From assembly GCA_958296195.1 (NCBI GenBank), contig OY282455.1, forward strand, positions 1,116,001-1,180,000: a DNA stretch of 64,000 bases, written 5' to 3'. Of the stretch, positions 47,181 through 56,067 are shown one piece after another. The notes beneath the pieces were generated by a model that had not been told where the DNA came from, made no database searches, and saw only the letters and a program-made list of their open reading frames with translations. Positions within the stretch are counted from its first letter, which is position 1. Each line of letters starts with the position of its first letter. This stretch comes from an uncultured Pseudomonadales bacterium (GTDB lineage: Bacteria > Pseudomonadota > Gammaproteobacteria > Pseudomonadales > Azotimanducaceae). Made by a program: the position numbers and the translations under genes.

Positions 47181-47208
47181 CTTGAAAATGAATAATTTCT
47201 CCCCACTG
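47181..47208 (+). promoter_or_regulatory. Sigma-32-like promoter on the plus strand
   Basis: CTTGAAA (47181-47187), a 13-nt spacer and CCCCACTG (47201-47208) closely match the heat-shock consensus. It points away from hsp20, into the methyltransferase remnant and the giant gene. CCCCACTGGGG here is also a palindrome. Confidence 0.4.
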
Positions 47209-47751
47209 GGGCAAGATTTTTTCCCGCAAGACCCTCTCTGCAGGCCAATCATCACCTGCTCGATCGGCTGCCGCGCCCATGCCTCCATGCCGCTATCCTC
47301 ACGCAATCTACGCCGCATCCGCCAATCCAGACCGGGCGGCTCTTGGAAGGACTGGGACGAATATCTCGTGAACCCCTGCCACACGGCCACCTACTATCCC
47401 GCGCCGTACGGCCGCCTGCGATGGGATGCGCCGGCACCGACCATCACCACGCAATTCTGCTACTACAGCACGGGGCGCTTCGGCCACCCGGAACAGGATC
47501 GCGCCATCTCCGTGCGCGAAGGCGCACTCCTGCAAACCTTCCCCGCTGACTACGATCTGATAGAGGGCGACGATCCCTTCCTCATATGCAACCTCGCCCG
47601 ACACATCGGCAAGCTCTCCCTGTTCTCAATCGCCAATAAATTCGCAGCGCCCAGCAAACCCCAAAACGCGACCCAAACGCCCACGGGTCCTTGGCGTCAG
47701 TTCGGACCACCGCCAAACGCCCTCCAACTCCACCCAGCAGATCCTTATTAG
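47182..47751 (+). pseudogene. C5 cytosine DNA methyltransferase, C-terminal remnant
   Basis: The conserved part runs from about 47290 to 47620 and reads LSSRNLRRIRQSRPGGS. It continues YGRLRWDAPAPTITTQF (motif IX neighbourhood), GRFGHPEQDRAISVREGALLQTFP and ARHIGK (start of motif X). These are the last ~110 residues of a Dcm-type methyltransferase. The catalytic PCQ loop, the ENV motif and the SAM-binding motifs are all missing upstream. Motif X fails after IGK (normally GNAVPV). No partner restriction gene is seen. This is a dead fragment. Confidence 0.75.
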
Positions 47752-47817
47752 GGGATTAGGCGGGTTGCTTTTGTGATTTCACTTCGCAGAATACGAGGCA
47801 TTGACGAGAAACGAACC

Positions 47818-50800
47818 ATGAAAATCCCAACCACAATCACTGCCCTTCTGTCGACGGGGCTCGCCTTTGCGCTTGCGCTCCTCGCGCATGCGGCGGCGGC
47901 CGAGCATTTCGTGCCGTTGTTCCCGGCGGCGGCGGACCCGGTCCGCCAAGGCTTCGTGCGGGTCATCAACCACTCTGGACGCTCAGGCGAGGTTCAGATC
48001 CGGGCGATGGATGACGAAGGAATCCGCTTCGGCCCGACGACGCTTTCCATCGACGCCAACCAGACGGTCCATTTCAATTCCACGGACCTCGAATACGGAA
48101 ACGCGGCGAAAGGCATGCCCAGAGGCATCGGGTCGGGTGCCGGCGATTGGTGGCTGACGGCCTCGAGCGGCCTCGACATAGAGGTTCTGTCCTATGTGCG
48201 CACCCCCGCGGACGGCTTCCTCACCTCAATGCACGACCTAGTGCGGGTGGATGAGAACGACCGCTACCGGGTGGCTGTGTTCAATCCGGCGGACAACCTC
48301 AACCAGCAGAGCCGGCTACGGATGATCAACGCGGGCGAGCAGGTGGCGAACCTGACAATTACGGGCATTGACGGACAGGGCGAATCTCCTGGCAGCTCGG
48401 TTCGGCTCTCCATCCCCTCTGGTGCCGTGGAAACGCTCGATGCCAAGGAATTGGAGTCAGGCAGCCCCAAGTTCCAAGGCGCACTTGGCGACGGCGCGAG
48501 CAAGTGGCAGCTAGTCGTCGAGTCGGACCAGCCGATCTTTGTGATGAGCCTGCTCTTGAGCCCGACGAGCCACCTGACGAATCTGTCGACCGCGCCGGCG
48601 AACGCTGACGAGGGTGCGCACACGGTGTCGATGTTCCCGGCGGCCTCCGATCCGCTTGAGCGGCAGGGTTTCGTTCGGGTCATCAACCACGCCGCAGAGT
48701 CCGGCGAGGTGTTCATCAACGCCTTTGACGACACCAATAGGGACTACCCCCGTTTGACGTTGAGTCTGGACTCTGACGAGACCGTGCATATCAACTCGGA
48801 CGACTTGGAGATGGGCAATGCGGCGAAGGGGCTCGTTGGCGGCACCGGCGCGGGCGAAGGCGACTGGCGCTTGGAGTTCTCCAGCGGCCTTGACATCGAG
48901 GTGCTGGCCTACATCCGCACCAAGCGCGACGGTTTCCTGACGTCGATGCACGACAGAGTGCCGCGGGAGGGGAAACGGCACCGGGTGCCGGTGTTCAACC
49001 CCGCCGCCAACGTCAACCAAGCGAGCAGACTGCGGCTGGTCAACGCCGGCGAGAATACCGCCGAAGTGGTGATCGCGGGCATTGACGACCGAGGTGCGCG
49101 GTCGACGGGCCGCGTGTCCGTGTCCGTTCCCGCGGGAACGTCGCGGACGCTGACTGCCTTGGAACTGGAGGCGGGCGGCGACGGATTCGAAGGCGAGCTG
49201 GGCGCTGGCGCGGGCAAGTGGCAGCTGGTCGTCGAGTCGGAGCAGCCGATCATCGTGATGAGCCTGCTGGCGAGCCCGACGGGTCACCTGACGAACCTGT
49301 CCACGGCGCCGGCGGTGGACTTCGCCCCGACCGACGCGGCCGTGTTCGACGACCGCTTCGTTGGCGGTCGCGTCGTCAAAGACGTTCCGACGAACTATGT
49401 GGATTTCCTCGCCGGGGGTCGCTTCCGGAAGACCGAAGGTGCCGAAATTGACAGTGGCGATCACACTTACACGCGCGTCGAACCGAACAAGGCGACCATC
49501 GTCTTGGACTACGACGATGGTGGCCGTTGCACCTACGAATTCAGGTTCCGCTCGCGCACGGCGGGCGATCTCAGCTACGACTGCGCCGACGACTCCGGCG
49601 AGTCGGGTTGGCACCTTGCTGAGACCCCATCGGCTGATGACAGTGGGGACGCCCACTGCCGACCGAACGACATCATTGATCCAGGCGAATCTTGCGACCT
49701 CTACGGCACCGGCTTCACCTTTGATGTCGAGTCGAGCGGCAGGTCTTGCCTGCGGGCCGGCGGGTTCATTAGCTGCTCGGGAAACCGGCAGAACTTGTCC
49801 AACTTGACCATCAACGGCGTTCGGATCACGTTGGTGGCGGCTCGCAACCAAGACAACAGTTGGACGATAGAAAATGTCGATCCCATACCCCCGGACAGCG
49901 CCGTCTCAGGACCGGACTTGGTCGTCTCGTCCGCCTCCGCCAGCGACAGCAGGCCGGCGCCGGGGGCATCGTTCAAGCTGACCGCCGTCGTTCGCAACAG
50001 GGGCACCGACACGTCTGCCGCCACCACCCTGCGCTACTACCGGTCGAACGACGCTAGGATATCCAGGACGGATACCGAGGTCGGTGCGCAGGCCGTCGCC
50101 GAACTCGCGGCCGCGGCGAGGCTCGACCGGTCGACCACCGTCACGGTGCCGGACGCGGGAACGTTCTACTACGGCGCCTGCGTCGACGCCGTCGCCGCGG
50201 AATCCGACACGGGGAACAACTGCTCTAGCGGCGTGCGGGTTTCTGTGGCGGGGGGCCGCACGACGGGAGGGGATTTCGACCTGGCTGGTGACAACAGAGC
50301 GCCCGACTGCATCGCCCACGCCAACGGGCGGTTCTATGTGTGCGACTCGTACGACGACAAGGTCTACGCCTACGCGACAAACGGCCAGCGCGACGCCGCC
50401 GCCGACCTCGACCTGGCTGGTGACAACGGCTTTCCCGTCGGCATCGCCCACGCCAACGGGCGGTTCCACGTTGTGGACACAATCGATGGCAAGGTCTACG
50501 CCTACGCGACAAACGGCCAGCGCGACGCCGCCGCCGACTTCGACCTGGCTGGTGACAACGACTCTCCCGCCGGCATCGCCCACGCCAACGGGCGGTTCTA
50601 CGTTGTGAACGCTTTCCCCCACAAGGTCTACGCCTATTGGGCCAATGGCCAGCGCGACGCCGCGGCCGACTTCGACTTGGCTGGTGACAACGGCTTTCCC
50701 GTCGGCATCGCCCACGCCAACGGGCGGTTCTACGTTGTGGACAATTCCGACGACAAGGTCTACGCCTACGCGACGAACGGCGAGCGCGACGCCGCCGCCG

Positions 50801-53800
50801 ACTTCGACCTAGATGGTGACAATAGTCAACCTCGGGGCATCGCCCACGCCAACGGGCTGTTCTACGTTGTGGACTGGAGCGACGAAAAAGTCTACAAAGT
50901 CTACGCCTACGATCTGGCGCACCCCCGCCCTGCAGGATCGGATCTGGTCGTCGCCTCCCCTTCGGTCAGCGATGCCACGCCGGATGTCGGGGCGGTCTTC
51001 CAGCTTCGCGCCACGGTCAGCAACCGCGGAAAATCCCGGTCCGCCGCGACGACATTGCGTTACTACCGCTCGGACGACGACACGATTTCTGTCGCCGACA
51101 GCGAAGTCGGTTCGGAGGCGGTCGATCCGCTCGACGCCGCCGGCACCAGGGAGTTCTCCATCGAGGTGACCGCGCCATCAAGTTCCGGCACACATTACTA
51201 CGGCGCCTGCGTCGATGCGGTATTTGGCGAATCCGCGAGCCGCAGCAACTGCTCTAGCGGCGTGCGGGTTTCTGTGGCGGGGGGCGTCACGACGGGAGGG
51301 GATTTCGACCTGGCCCGTGACAACGGCGCTCCCCAAGGCATCGCCCACGCCAACGGGCGGTTCTATGTGCCTGACCATACCGCCTACAAGGTCTACGCCT
51401 ACGCGACAAACGGCCAGCGCGACGCCGCCGCCGACTTCGACCTGGCTCGTGACAACGACCACCCATCCGGCATCGCCCACGCCAACGGGCGGTTCTACGT
51501 TGTGAACACTTTCGACAGCAAGGTCTACGCCTACGCGACAAACGGCGAACGCGACGCCGCCGCCGACTTCGACCTGGCTGGTGGCGGCTCCGGCATCGCC
51601 CACGCCAACGGGCGGTTCTATGTGGCTGACCGTACCGACGACAAGGTCTACGCCTATTGGGCCAATGGACAGCGCGACGCCGCGGCCGACTTCGATCTGG
51701 ATGGTGACAACGACTCCCCCTCCGGCATCGCCCACGCCAACGGGCGGTTCTACGTTGTGGACTGGTTCGACAGCAATGTCTACGCCTACGCGACAAACGG
51801 CGAGCGCGACGCCGCCGCCGACTTCGATCTGGATGGTGACAACGACTCCCCCTCCGGCATCGCCCACGCCAACGGGCGGTTCTACGTTGTGGACTGGAGC
51901 GACGACAAGGTCTACGCCTACAATCCGAATCCGGCAGGACCGGACTTGGTCGTCGCCTCCCCTTCCGTCAGCGATGCCACGCCGGATGTCGGGGCGGTCT
52001 TCCGGCTTCGCGCCACGGTCAGCAACCGCGGAAAATCCCGGTCCGCCGCGACGACATTGCGTTACTACCGCTCGGACGACGACACGATTTCTGTCGCCGA
52101 CAGCGCGGTCGGCTCGGAGGCGGTCGATGCGCTCGACGCCGCCGGCGCCAGGGAGTTCTCCATCGAGGTGACCGCGCCATCGAGTTCCGGCACACATTAC
52201 TACGGCGCCTGCGTCGACTCCGTTCGTGGCGAGACGGACGTGGCGAACAACTGTTCGACGGCGGTAATGGTCACGGTCGGCGGTGGCGGTTCGGGTGCGC
52301 CGGACCTGGTGGTGGAATCGCCCTCGGTCAGCGACGCGGAACCCGACGCCGGCGCGTCCTTTGCGCTGTCGGTGGTCGTCCGCAATCAAGGCGATGGCCG
52401 CTCCTCCAGCACGATGCTGCGCTACTACCGCTCGAACGACGCCGGGATATCCAGGACGGATACCGAGGTCAGTGCGCAGGCCGTCGCCGAACTCGCGGCC
52501 GCGGCGAGGCTCGACCGGTCGACCACCGTCACGGCGGCGGACGCGGGAACGTTCTACTACGGCGCCTGCGTCGACGCCGTTCGTGGCGAGACGGACGTGG
52601 CGAACAACTGTTCGACGGCGGTAATGGTCACGGTCGGCGGTGGCGTTTCGGCCGCGCCGGACCTGGTGGTGGAATCACCCTCGGTCAGCGATGCGGAACC
52701 CGACGCCGGCGCGTCCTTTGCGCTGTCGGTGGTCGTCCGCAATCAAGGCGATGGCCGCTCCTCCAGCACGATGCTGCGCTACTACCGCTCGAACGACGCC
52801 GGGATATCCAGGACGGATACCGAGGTCGGTGCGCAGGCCGTCGCCGAACTCGCGGCCGCGGCGAGGCTCGACCGGTCGACCACCGTCACGGCGGCGGACG
52901 CGGGAACGTTCTACTACGGCGCCTGCGTCGACGCCGTTCGTGGCGAGACGGACGTGGCGAACAACTGTTCGACAGCGGTAATGGTCACGGTCGGCGGTGG
53001 CGGTTCGGGTGCGCCGGACCTGGTGGTGGAATCGCCCTCGGTCAGCGACGCGGAACCCGACGCCGGCGCGTCCTTTGCGCTGTCGGTGGTCGTCCGCAAT
53101 CAAGGCGATGGCCGCTCCTCCAGCACGATGCTGCGCTACTACCGCTCGAACGACGCCGGGATATCCAGGACGGATACCGAGGTCGGTGCGCAGGCCGTCG
53201 CCGAACTCGCGGCCGCGGCGAGGCTCGACCGGTCGACCACCGTCACGGCGGCGGACGCGGGAACGTTCTACTACGGCGCCTGCGTCGACGCCGTTCGTGG
53301 CGAGACGGACGTGGCGAACAACTGTTCGACGGCGGTAATGGTCACGGTCGGCGGTGGCGTTTCGGCCGCGCCGGACCTGGTGGTGGAATCACCCTCGGTC
53401 AGCGATGCGGAACCCGACGCCGGCGCGTCCTTTGCGCTGTCGGTGGTCGTCCGCAATCAAGGCGATGGCCGCTCCTCCAGCACGATGCTGCGCTACTACC
53501 GCTCGAACGACGCCGGGATATCCAGGACGGATACCGAGGTCGGTGCGCAGGCCGTCGCCGAACTCGCGGCCGCGGCGAGGCTCGACCGGTCGACCACCGT
53601 CACGGCGGCGGACGCGGGAACGTTCTACTACGGCGCCTGCGTCGACGCCGTCGCCGCGGAATCCGATACGGGGAACAACTGCTCTAGCGGCGTGCGGGTT
53701 TCTGTGGCGGAGGGCGGCACAACGGGAGGGGGGGATTTCTACCTAGCTGGTGACAACGGCTCTCCCGCCGGCATCGCCCACGCCAACGGGCGGTTCTATG

Positions 53801-56067
53801 TGGTTGACCGTGGCGACGACAAGGTCTACGCGTACCGGACCAACGGGCAACGCGACGATGGTGCCGACTTCGATCTGGCTGGTGACAATAGCTCCCCCCA
53901 CGGCATCGCCCACGCCAACGGACGGTTCTACGTTGTGGACAATTCCGACGACAAGGTCTACGCCTACGCGACAAACGGCCAGCGCGACGCCGCCGCCGAT
54001 TTCGATCTGGATGGCCACAACAGCTATCCTTACATGGCCCACGCCAACGGGCGGTTCTACATTTCGGACTATTCCGACGACAAGGTCTACGCCTATGCGA
54101 CAAACGGCCAGCGCGACGCCGCCGCCGACTTCGACCTGGCTGGTGACAACGGCTCTCCCACCGGCATCGCCCACGCCAACGGGCTGTTCTACGTTGTGGA
54201 CTGGGGCGACGACAAGGTCTACGCCTACGCGACAAACGGCCAGCGCGACGCCGCCGCCGACTTCGACCTGGCTGGTGACAACGGCTCTCCCGCCGGCATC
54301 GCCCACGCCAACGGATGGTTCTACGTTGTGGACGATTCCGACGACAAGGGCTACGCCTACAATCCGAATCCGGCAGGACCGGACTTGGTCGTCGCCTCCC
54401 CTTCGGTCAGCGATGCCACGCCGGATATTGGGGCGGTCTTCCAGCTTCGCGCCACGGTCAGCAACCGCGGAAAATCCCGGTCCGCCGCGACGACATTGCG
54501 TTACTACCGCTCGGACGATAGCACGATTTCTGTCGCCGACAGCGAAGTCGGCTCGGAGGCGGTCGGTGCGCTCGACGCCGCCGGTGCCAGGGAGTTCTCC
54601 ATCGAGGTGACCGCGCCATCGGTCGTCGGCACCTATTACTACGGCGCGTGCACGGACTCGGTTGCCGGGGAGCCCACCGGTCAGAACAACTGCTCACCGG
54701 GGGTTCGCGTACGCGTGGGCGAGGGGTTTAATCTCGCTGGCGACAATAGCGACGCCCTCGGCATCGCCTACGCCAACGGGCGGTTCTACGTTGTGGACCG
54801 GACCGACGACAAGGTCTACGCCTACGCGACAAACGGCCAGCGCGACGCCGCTGCCGATTTCGATCTGGATGGTGACAACGGCCACGCCAACGGCATCACC
54901 CACGCCAACAGGCGGTTCTACGTTGTGGACCGGACCGACGACAAGGTCTACGCCTACGCGACAAACGGCCAGCGCGACGCCGCGGCCGACTTCGACCTGG
55001 CTGGTGACAACGGCTACGCCACCGGCATCGCCTACGCCACCGGACGGTTCTATGTGGTTGACTCTACCGACAGCAAGGTCTACGCCTACGCGACAAACGG
55101 CCAGCGCGACGCCGCGGCCGACTTCGACCTGGCTGGTGACAACGGCTACGCCACCGGCATCGCCTACGCCACCGGACGGTTCTATGTGGTTGACTCTACC
55201 GACGGCAAGGTCTACGCCTATTGGGCCAATGGACAGCGCGACGCCGCGGCCGACTTCGATCTGGAGGGTGACAACCGCTACCCCACCGGCATCGCCCACG
55301 CCAATGTCATGTTGTACGTGATCGACAGTTCCGACGAGGGGGTGTACGCGTATTCCCCGCCACCCGATTCCGACGGCCCGGACTTGGTCGTGCAGTCTCC
55401 CTCAACGAGCGAGGGCGCACCGGAAGCGGGCGAGTCCTTCACCTTCAGCGCCACCGTCCGCAACCGCGGCAACCGCCAATCGCCGGCTGCGACGCTGCGC
55501 TACTTCCGCTCCACGGACGCCGCGATATCGCCGGACGACACGGAACTGGGTTCCGATTCGCTAGGCGGGCTTTCGGCCTCGGCCTCGCGGAATCGTTCGG
55601 TCAGCTTGACCGCACCCGACCAGGAGGGCTGCTACTTCTGCGGCGCATGTGTTGACACCGTCGAAGGCGAAAGCTCCACCGCGAACAACTGCTCCCGCGC
55701 TGTCGAGATCCTAGTGGGAGAACGGCCGGATCTGGCTGTGACGCGCGCCGTTCTTCACTACCCGTACTATGGTCGCATCGGTGAATCGATTTCCATGACC
55801 GTAGACGTGACGAATGAAGGCGCAAGCATCTCGAGACCCGCAAAGTTGAGGTTCTCCAATGGCACCGAGGTCGAGATTCCGTCGCTGGCGCCAAACGAGA
55901 CCACGACCGTCGAGGGACACACGGTGGGTTCGGTCCAGCTAGGGACGAGCACATATACGGCATGTATTGCTGACGTGCCTTGCGAGCAGGAAACCACGAA
56001 CAACTGCGAGTCCAAGTCGGTCACCTATGCGAGTCCAAGTCGGTCACCTATGACTAGGGCGCGTTGA
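47818..56067 (+). CDS. Giant secreted CARDB / propeller-repeat protein
   Basis: A 2749-residue exported protein. Residues 1-28 are a signal peptide (cut after AHAAAA). 29-261 and 267-499 are two copies of an unnamed 233-residue domain; 500-698 is a Cys-containing unique part. Ten CARDB-like domains begin near 699, 1041, 1375, 1495, 1614, 1733, 1852, 2188, 2521 and 2637. Most carry LRYYRS, YYGACVD and NNCS, whose two cysteines may bond. Four cassettes at 819, 1162, 1973 and 2304 each hold five repeats of the type GIAHANGRFYVVD...DKVYAYATNGQRDAAADFDL. The start is ATG 47818; GTG 47773 lacks a signal sequence. No membrane anchor or known secretion tail is seen. The last 12 residues are read in a shifted frame after a 23-bp duplication. 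Probably a surface or matrix adhesin (inference). Confidence 0.85.
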   Translation: MKIPTTITALLSTGLAFALALLAHAAAAEHFVPLFPAAADPVRQGFVRVINHSGRSGEVQIRAMDDEGIRFGPTTLSIDANQTVHFNSTDLEYGNAAKGMPRGIGSGAGDWWLTASSGLDIEVLSYVRTPADGFLTSMHDLVRVDENDRYRVAVFNPADNLNQQSRLRMINAGEQVANLTITGIDGQGESPGSSVRLSIPSGAVETLDAKELESGSPKFQGALGDGASKWQLVVESDQPIFVMSLLLSPTSHLTNLSTAPANADEGAHTVSMFPAASDPLERQGFVRVINHAAESGEVFINAFDDTNRDYPRLTLSLDSDETVHINSDDLEMGNAAKGLVGGTGAGEGDWRLEFSSGLDIEVLAYIRTKRDGFLTSMHDRVPREGKRHRVPVFNPAANVNQASRLRLVNAGENTAEVVIAGIDDRGARSTGRVSVSVPAGTSRTLTALELEAGGDGFEGELGAGAGKWQLVVESEQPIIVMSLLASPTGHLTNLSTAPAVDFAPTDAAVFDDRFVGGRVVKDVPTNYVDFLAGGRFRKTEGAEIDSGDHTYTRVEPNKATIVLDYDDGGRCTYEFRFRSRTAGDLSYDCADDSGESGWHLAETPSADDSGDAHCRPNDIIDPGESCDLYGTGFTFDVESSGRSCLRAGGFISCSGNRQNLSNLTINGVRITLVAARNQDNSWTIENVDPIPPDSAVSGPDLVVSSASASDSRPAPGASFKLTAVVRNRGTDTSAATTLRYYRSNDARISRTDTEVGAQAVAELAAAARLDRSTTVTVPDAGTFYYGACVDAVAAESDTGNNCSSGVRVSVAGGRTTGGDFDLAGDNRAPDCIAHANGRFYVCDSYDDKVYAYATNGQRDAAADLDLAGDNGFPVGIAHANGRFHVVDTIDGKVYAYATNGQRDAAADFDLAGDNDSPAGIAHANGRFYVVNAFPHKVYAYWANGQRDAAADFDLAGDNGFPVGIAHANGRFYVVDNSDDKVYAYATNGERDAAADFDLDGDNSQPRGIAHANGLFYVVDWSDEKVYKVYAYDLAHPRPAGSDLVVASPSVSDATPDVGAVFQLRATVSNRGKSRSAATTLRYYRSDDDTISVADSEVGSEAVDPLDAAGTREFSIEVTAPSSSGTHYYGACVDAVFGESASRSNCSSGVRVSVAGGVTTGGDFDLARDNGAPQGIAHANGRFYVPDHTAYKVYAYATNGQRDAAADFDLARDNDHPSGIAHANGRFYVVNTFDSKVYAYATNGERDAAADFDLAGGGSGIAHANGRFYVADRTDDKVYAYWANGQRDAAADFDLDGDNDSPSGIAHANGRFYVVDWFDSNVYAYATNGERDAAADFDLDGDNDSPSGIAHANGRFYVVDWSDDKVYAYNPNPAGPDLVVASPSVSDATPDVGAVFRLRATVSNRGKSRSAATTLRYYRSDDDTISVADSAVGSEAVDALDAAGAREFSIEVTAPSSSGTHYYGACVDSVRGETDVANNCSTAVMVTVGGGGSGAPDLVVESPSVSDAEPDAGASFALSVVVRNQGDGRSSSTMLRYYRSNDAGISRTDTEVSAQAVAELAAAARLDRSTTVTAADAGTFYYGACVDAVRGETDVANNCSTAVMVTVGGGVSAAPDLVVESPSVSDAEPDAGASFALSVVVRNQGDGRSSSTMLRYYRSNDAGISRTDTEVGAQAVAELAAAARLDRSTTVTAADAGTFYYGACVDAVRGETDVANNCSTAVMVTVGGGGSGAPDLVVESPSVSDAEPDAGASFALSVVVRNQGDGRSSSTMLRYYRSNDAGISRTDTEVGAQAVAELAAAARLDRSTTVTAADAGTFYYGACVDAVRGETDVANNCSTAVMVTVGGGVSAAPDLVVESPSVSDAEPDAGASFALSVVVRNQGDGRSSSTMLRYYRSNDAGISRTDTEVGAQAVAELAAAARLDRSTTVTAADAGTFYYGACVDAVAAESDTGNNCSSGVRVSVAEGGTTGGGDFYLAGDNGSPAGIAHANGRFYVVDRGDDKVYAYRTNGQRDDGADFDLAGDNSSPHGIAHANGRFYVVDNSDDKVYAYATNGQRDAAADFDLDGHNSYPYMAHANGRFYISDYSDDKVYAYATNGQRDAAADFDLAGDNGSPTGIAHANGLFYVVDWGDDKVYAYATNGQRDAAADFDLAGDNGSPAGIAHANGWFYVVDDSDDKGYAYNPNPAGPDLVVASPSVSDATPDIGAVFQLRATVSNRGKSRSAATTLRYYRSDDSTISVADSEVGSEAVGALDAAGAREFSIEVTAPSVVGTYYYGACTDSVAGEPTGQNNCSPGVRVRVGEGFNLAGDNSDALGIAYANGRFYVVDRTDDKVYAYATNGQRDAAADFDLDGDNGHANGITHANRRFYVVDRTDDKVYAYATNGQRDAAADFDLAGDNGYATGIAYATGRFYVVDSTDSKVYAYATNGQRDAAADFDLAGDNGYATGIAYATGRFYVVDSTDGKVYAYWANGQRDAAADFDLEGDNRYPTGIAHANVMLYVIDSSDEGVYAYSPPPDSDGPDLVVQSPSTSEGAPEAGESFTFSATVRNRGNRQSPAATLRYFRSTDAAISPDDTELGSDSLGGLSASASRNRSVSLTAPDQEGCYFCGACVDTVEGESSTANNCSRAVEILVGERPDLAVTRAVLHYPYYGRIGESISMTVDVTNEGASISRPAKLRFSNGTEVEIPSLAPNETTTVEGHTVGSVQLGTSTYTACIADVPCEQETTNNCESKSVTYASPSRSPMTRAR
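47902..49314 (+). repeat. Tandem duplication encoding two 233-residue N-terminal domains
   Basis: Copies run 47902-48600 and 48616-49314, each 699 bp, separated by 15 bp. Both encode FPAA-DP-RQGFVRVINH, GNAAKG, DIEVL-Y-RT-DGFLTSMHD, the W-L-V-ES-QPI-VMSLL core and -LTNLSTAPA. The DNA has diverged well beyond the later 357-bp repeats, so this is an older duplication. Confidence 0.85.
50272..50937 (+). repeat. Propeller-like cassette A (five repeats)
   Basis: Five consecutive units of about 132 bp (44 residues) built on DLAGDN..P.GIAHANGRFYVVD...DKVYAYATNGQRDAA. The last unit is altered at its end (VYKVYAYDLAHPRPAG), where it joins CARDB 2. Confidence 0.85.
51301..51939 (+). repeat. Propeller-like cassette B (five repeats)
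   Basis: Five units of the same type as cassette A. The third has lost three residues (DLAGGGSGIAHANG in place of DLAGDN..P.GIAHANG). The fifth ends in YNPNPAG before CARDB 3. Confidence 0.85.
52300..53727 (+). repeat. Four near-identical 357-bp tandem CARDB units
   Basis: Units start at 52300, 52657, 53014 and 53371 and differ at only a few positions; for example the first encodes EVSAQ where the others have EVGAQ. Linkers alternate GGGGSGA, GGGVSAA, GGGGSGA, GGGVSAA going into units 1-4, which marks a 714-bp higher-order repeat. Unit 4 ends with the DAVAAESDTGNNC sequence of CARDB 1 in place of DAVRGETDVANNC. Confidence 0.92.
53734..54378 (+). repeat. Propeller-like cassette C (five repeats)
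   Basis: Five units of the shared 44-residue type. The third is degenerate (DLDGHNSYPYMAHANGRFYI), and the fifth (GWFYVVDDSDDKGYAYNPNPAG) leads into CARDB 8. Confidence 0.85.
54727..55374 (+). repeat. Propeller-like cassette D (five repeats)
   Basis: Five units. Units three and four are near-identical copies of each other (GYATGIAYATGRFYVVDSTD), a recent local duplication. The fifth is the most diverged (GIAHANVMLYVIDSSDEGVYAY). Confidence 0.85.
56006..56051 (+). repeat. 23-bp tandem duplication at the 3' end of the giant gene
   Basis: Two perfect 23-bp copies (56006-56028 and 56029-56051) are followed by GACTAG. With one copy the frame would read CESKSVTYD and stop at TAG 56055-56057. Because 23 is not a multiple of three, the second copy shifts the frame, which now reads on to TGA 56065. 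Confidence 0.9.

Noticed and set aside
50084-54610. Long Thr/Pro/Ser-rich and Gly/Val-rich open frames in the other frames and on the minus strand of the giant gene
   Set aside because: They exist only because the repeats of the real frame keep alternative frames open; they have no ribosome-binding sites and repeat with the same period.
50272-55374. Regularly spaced repeats that could suggest a CRISPR array
   Set aside because: Units of 132 and 357 bp translate in one frame into protein domains, with no short palindromic repeat plus unique spacer structure and no cas genes.
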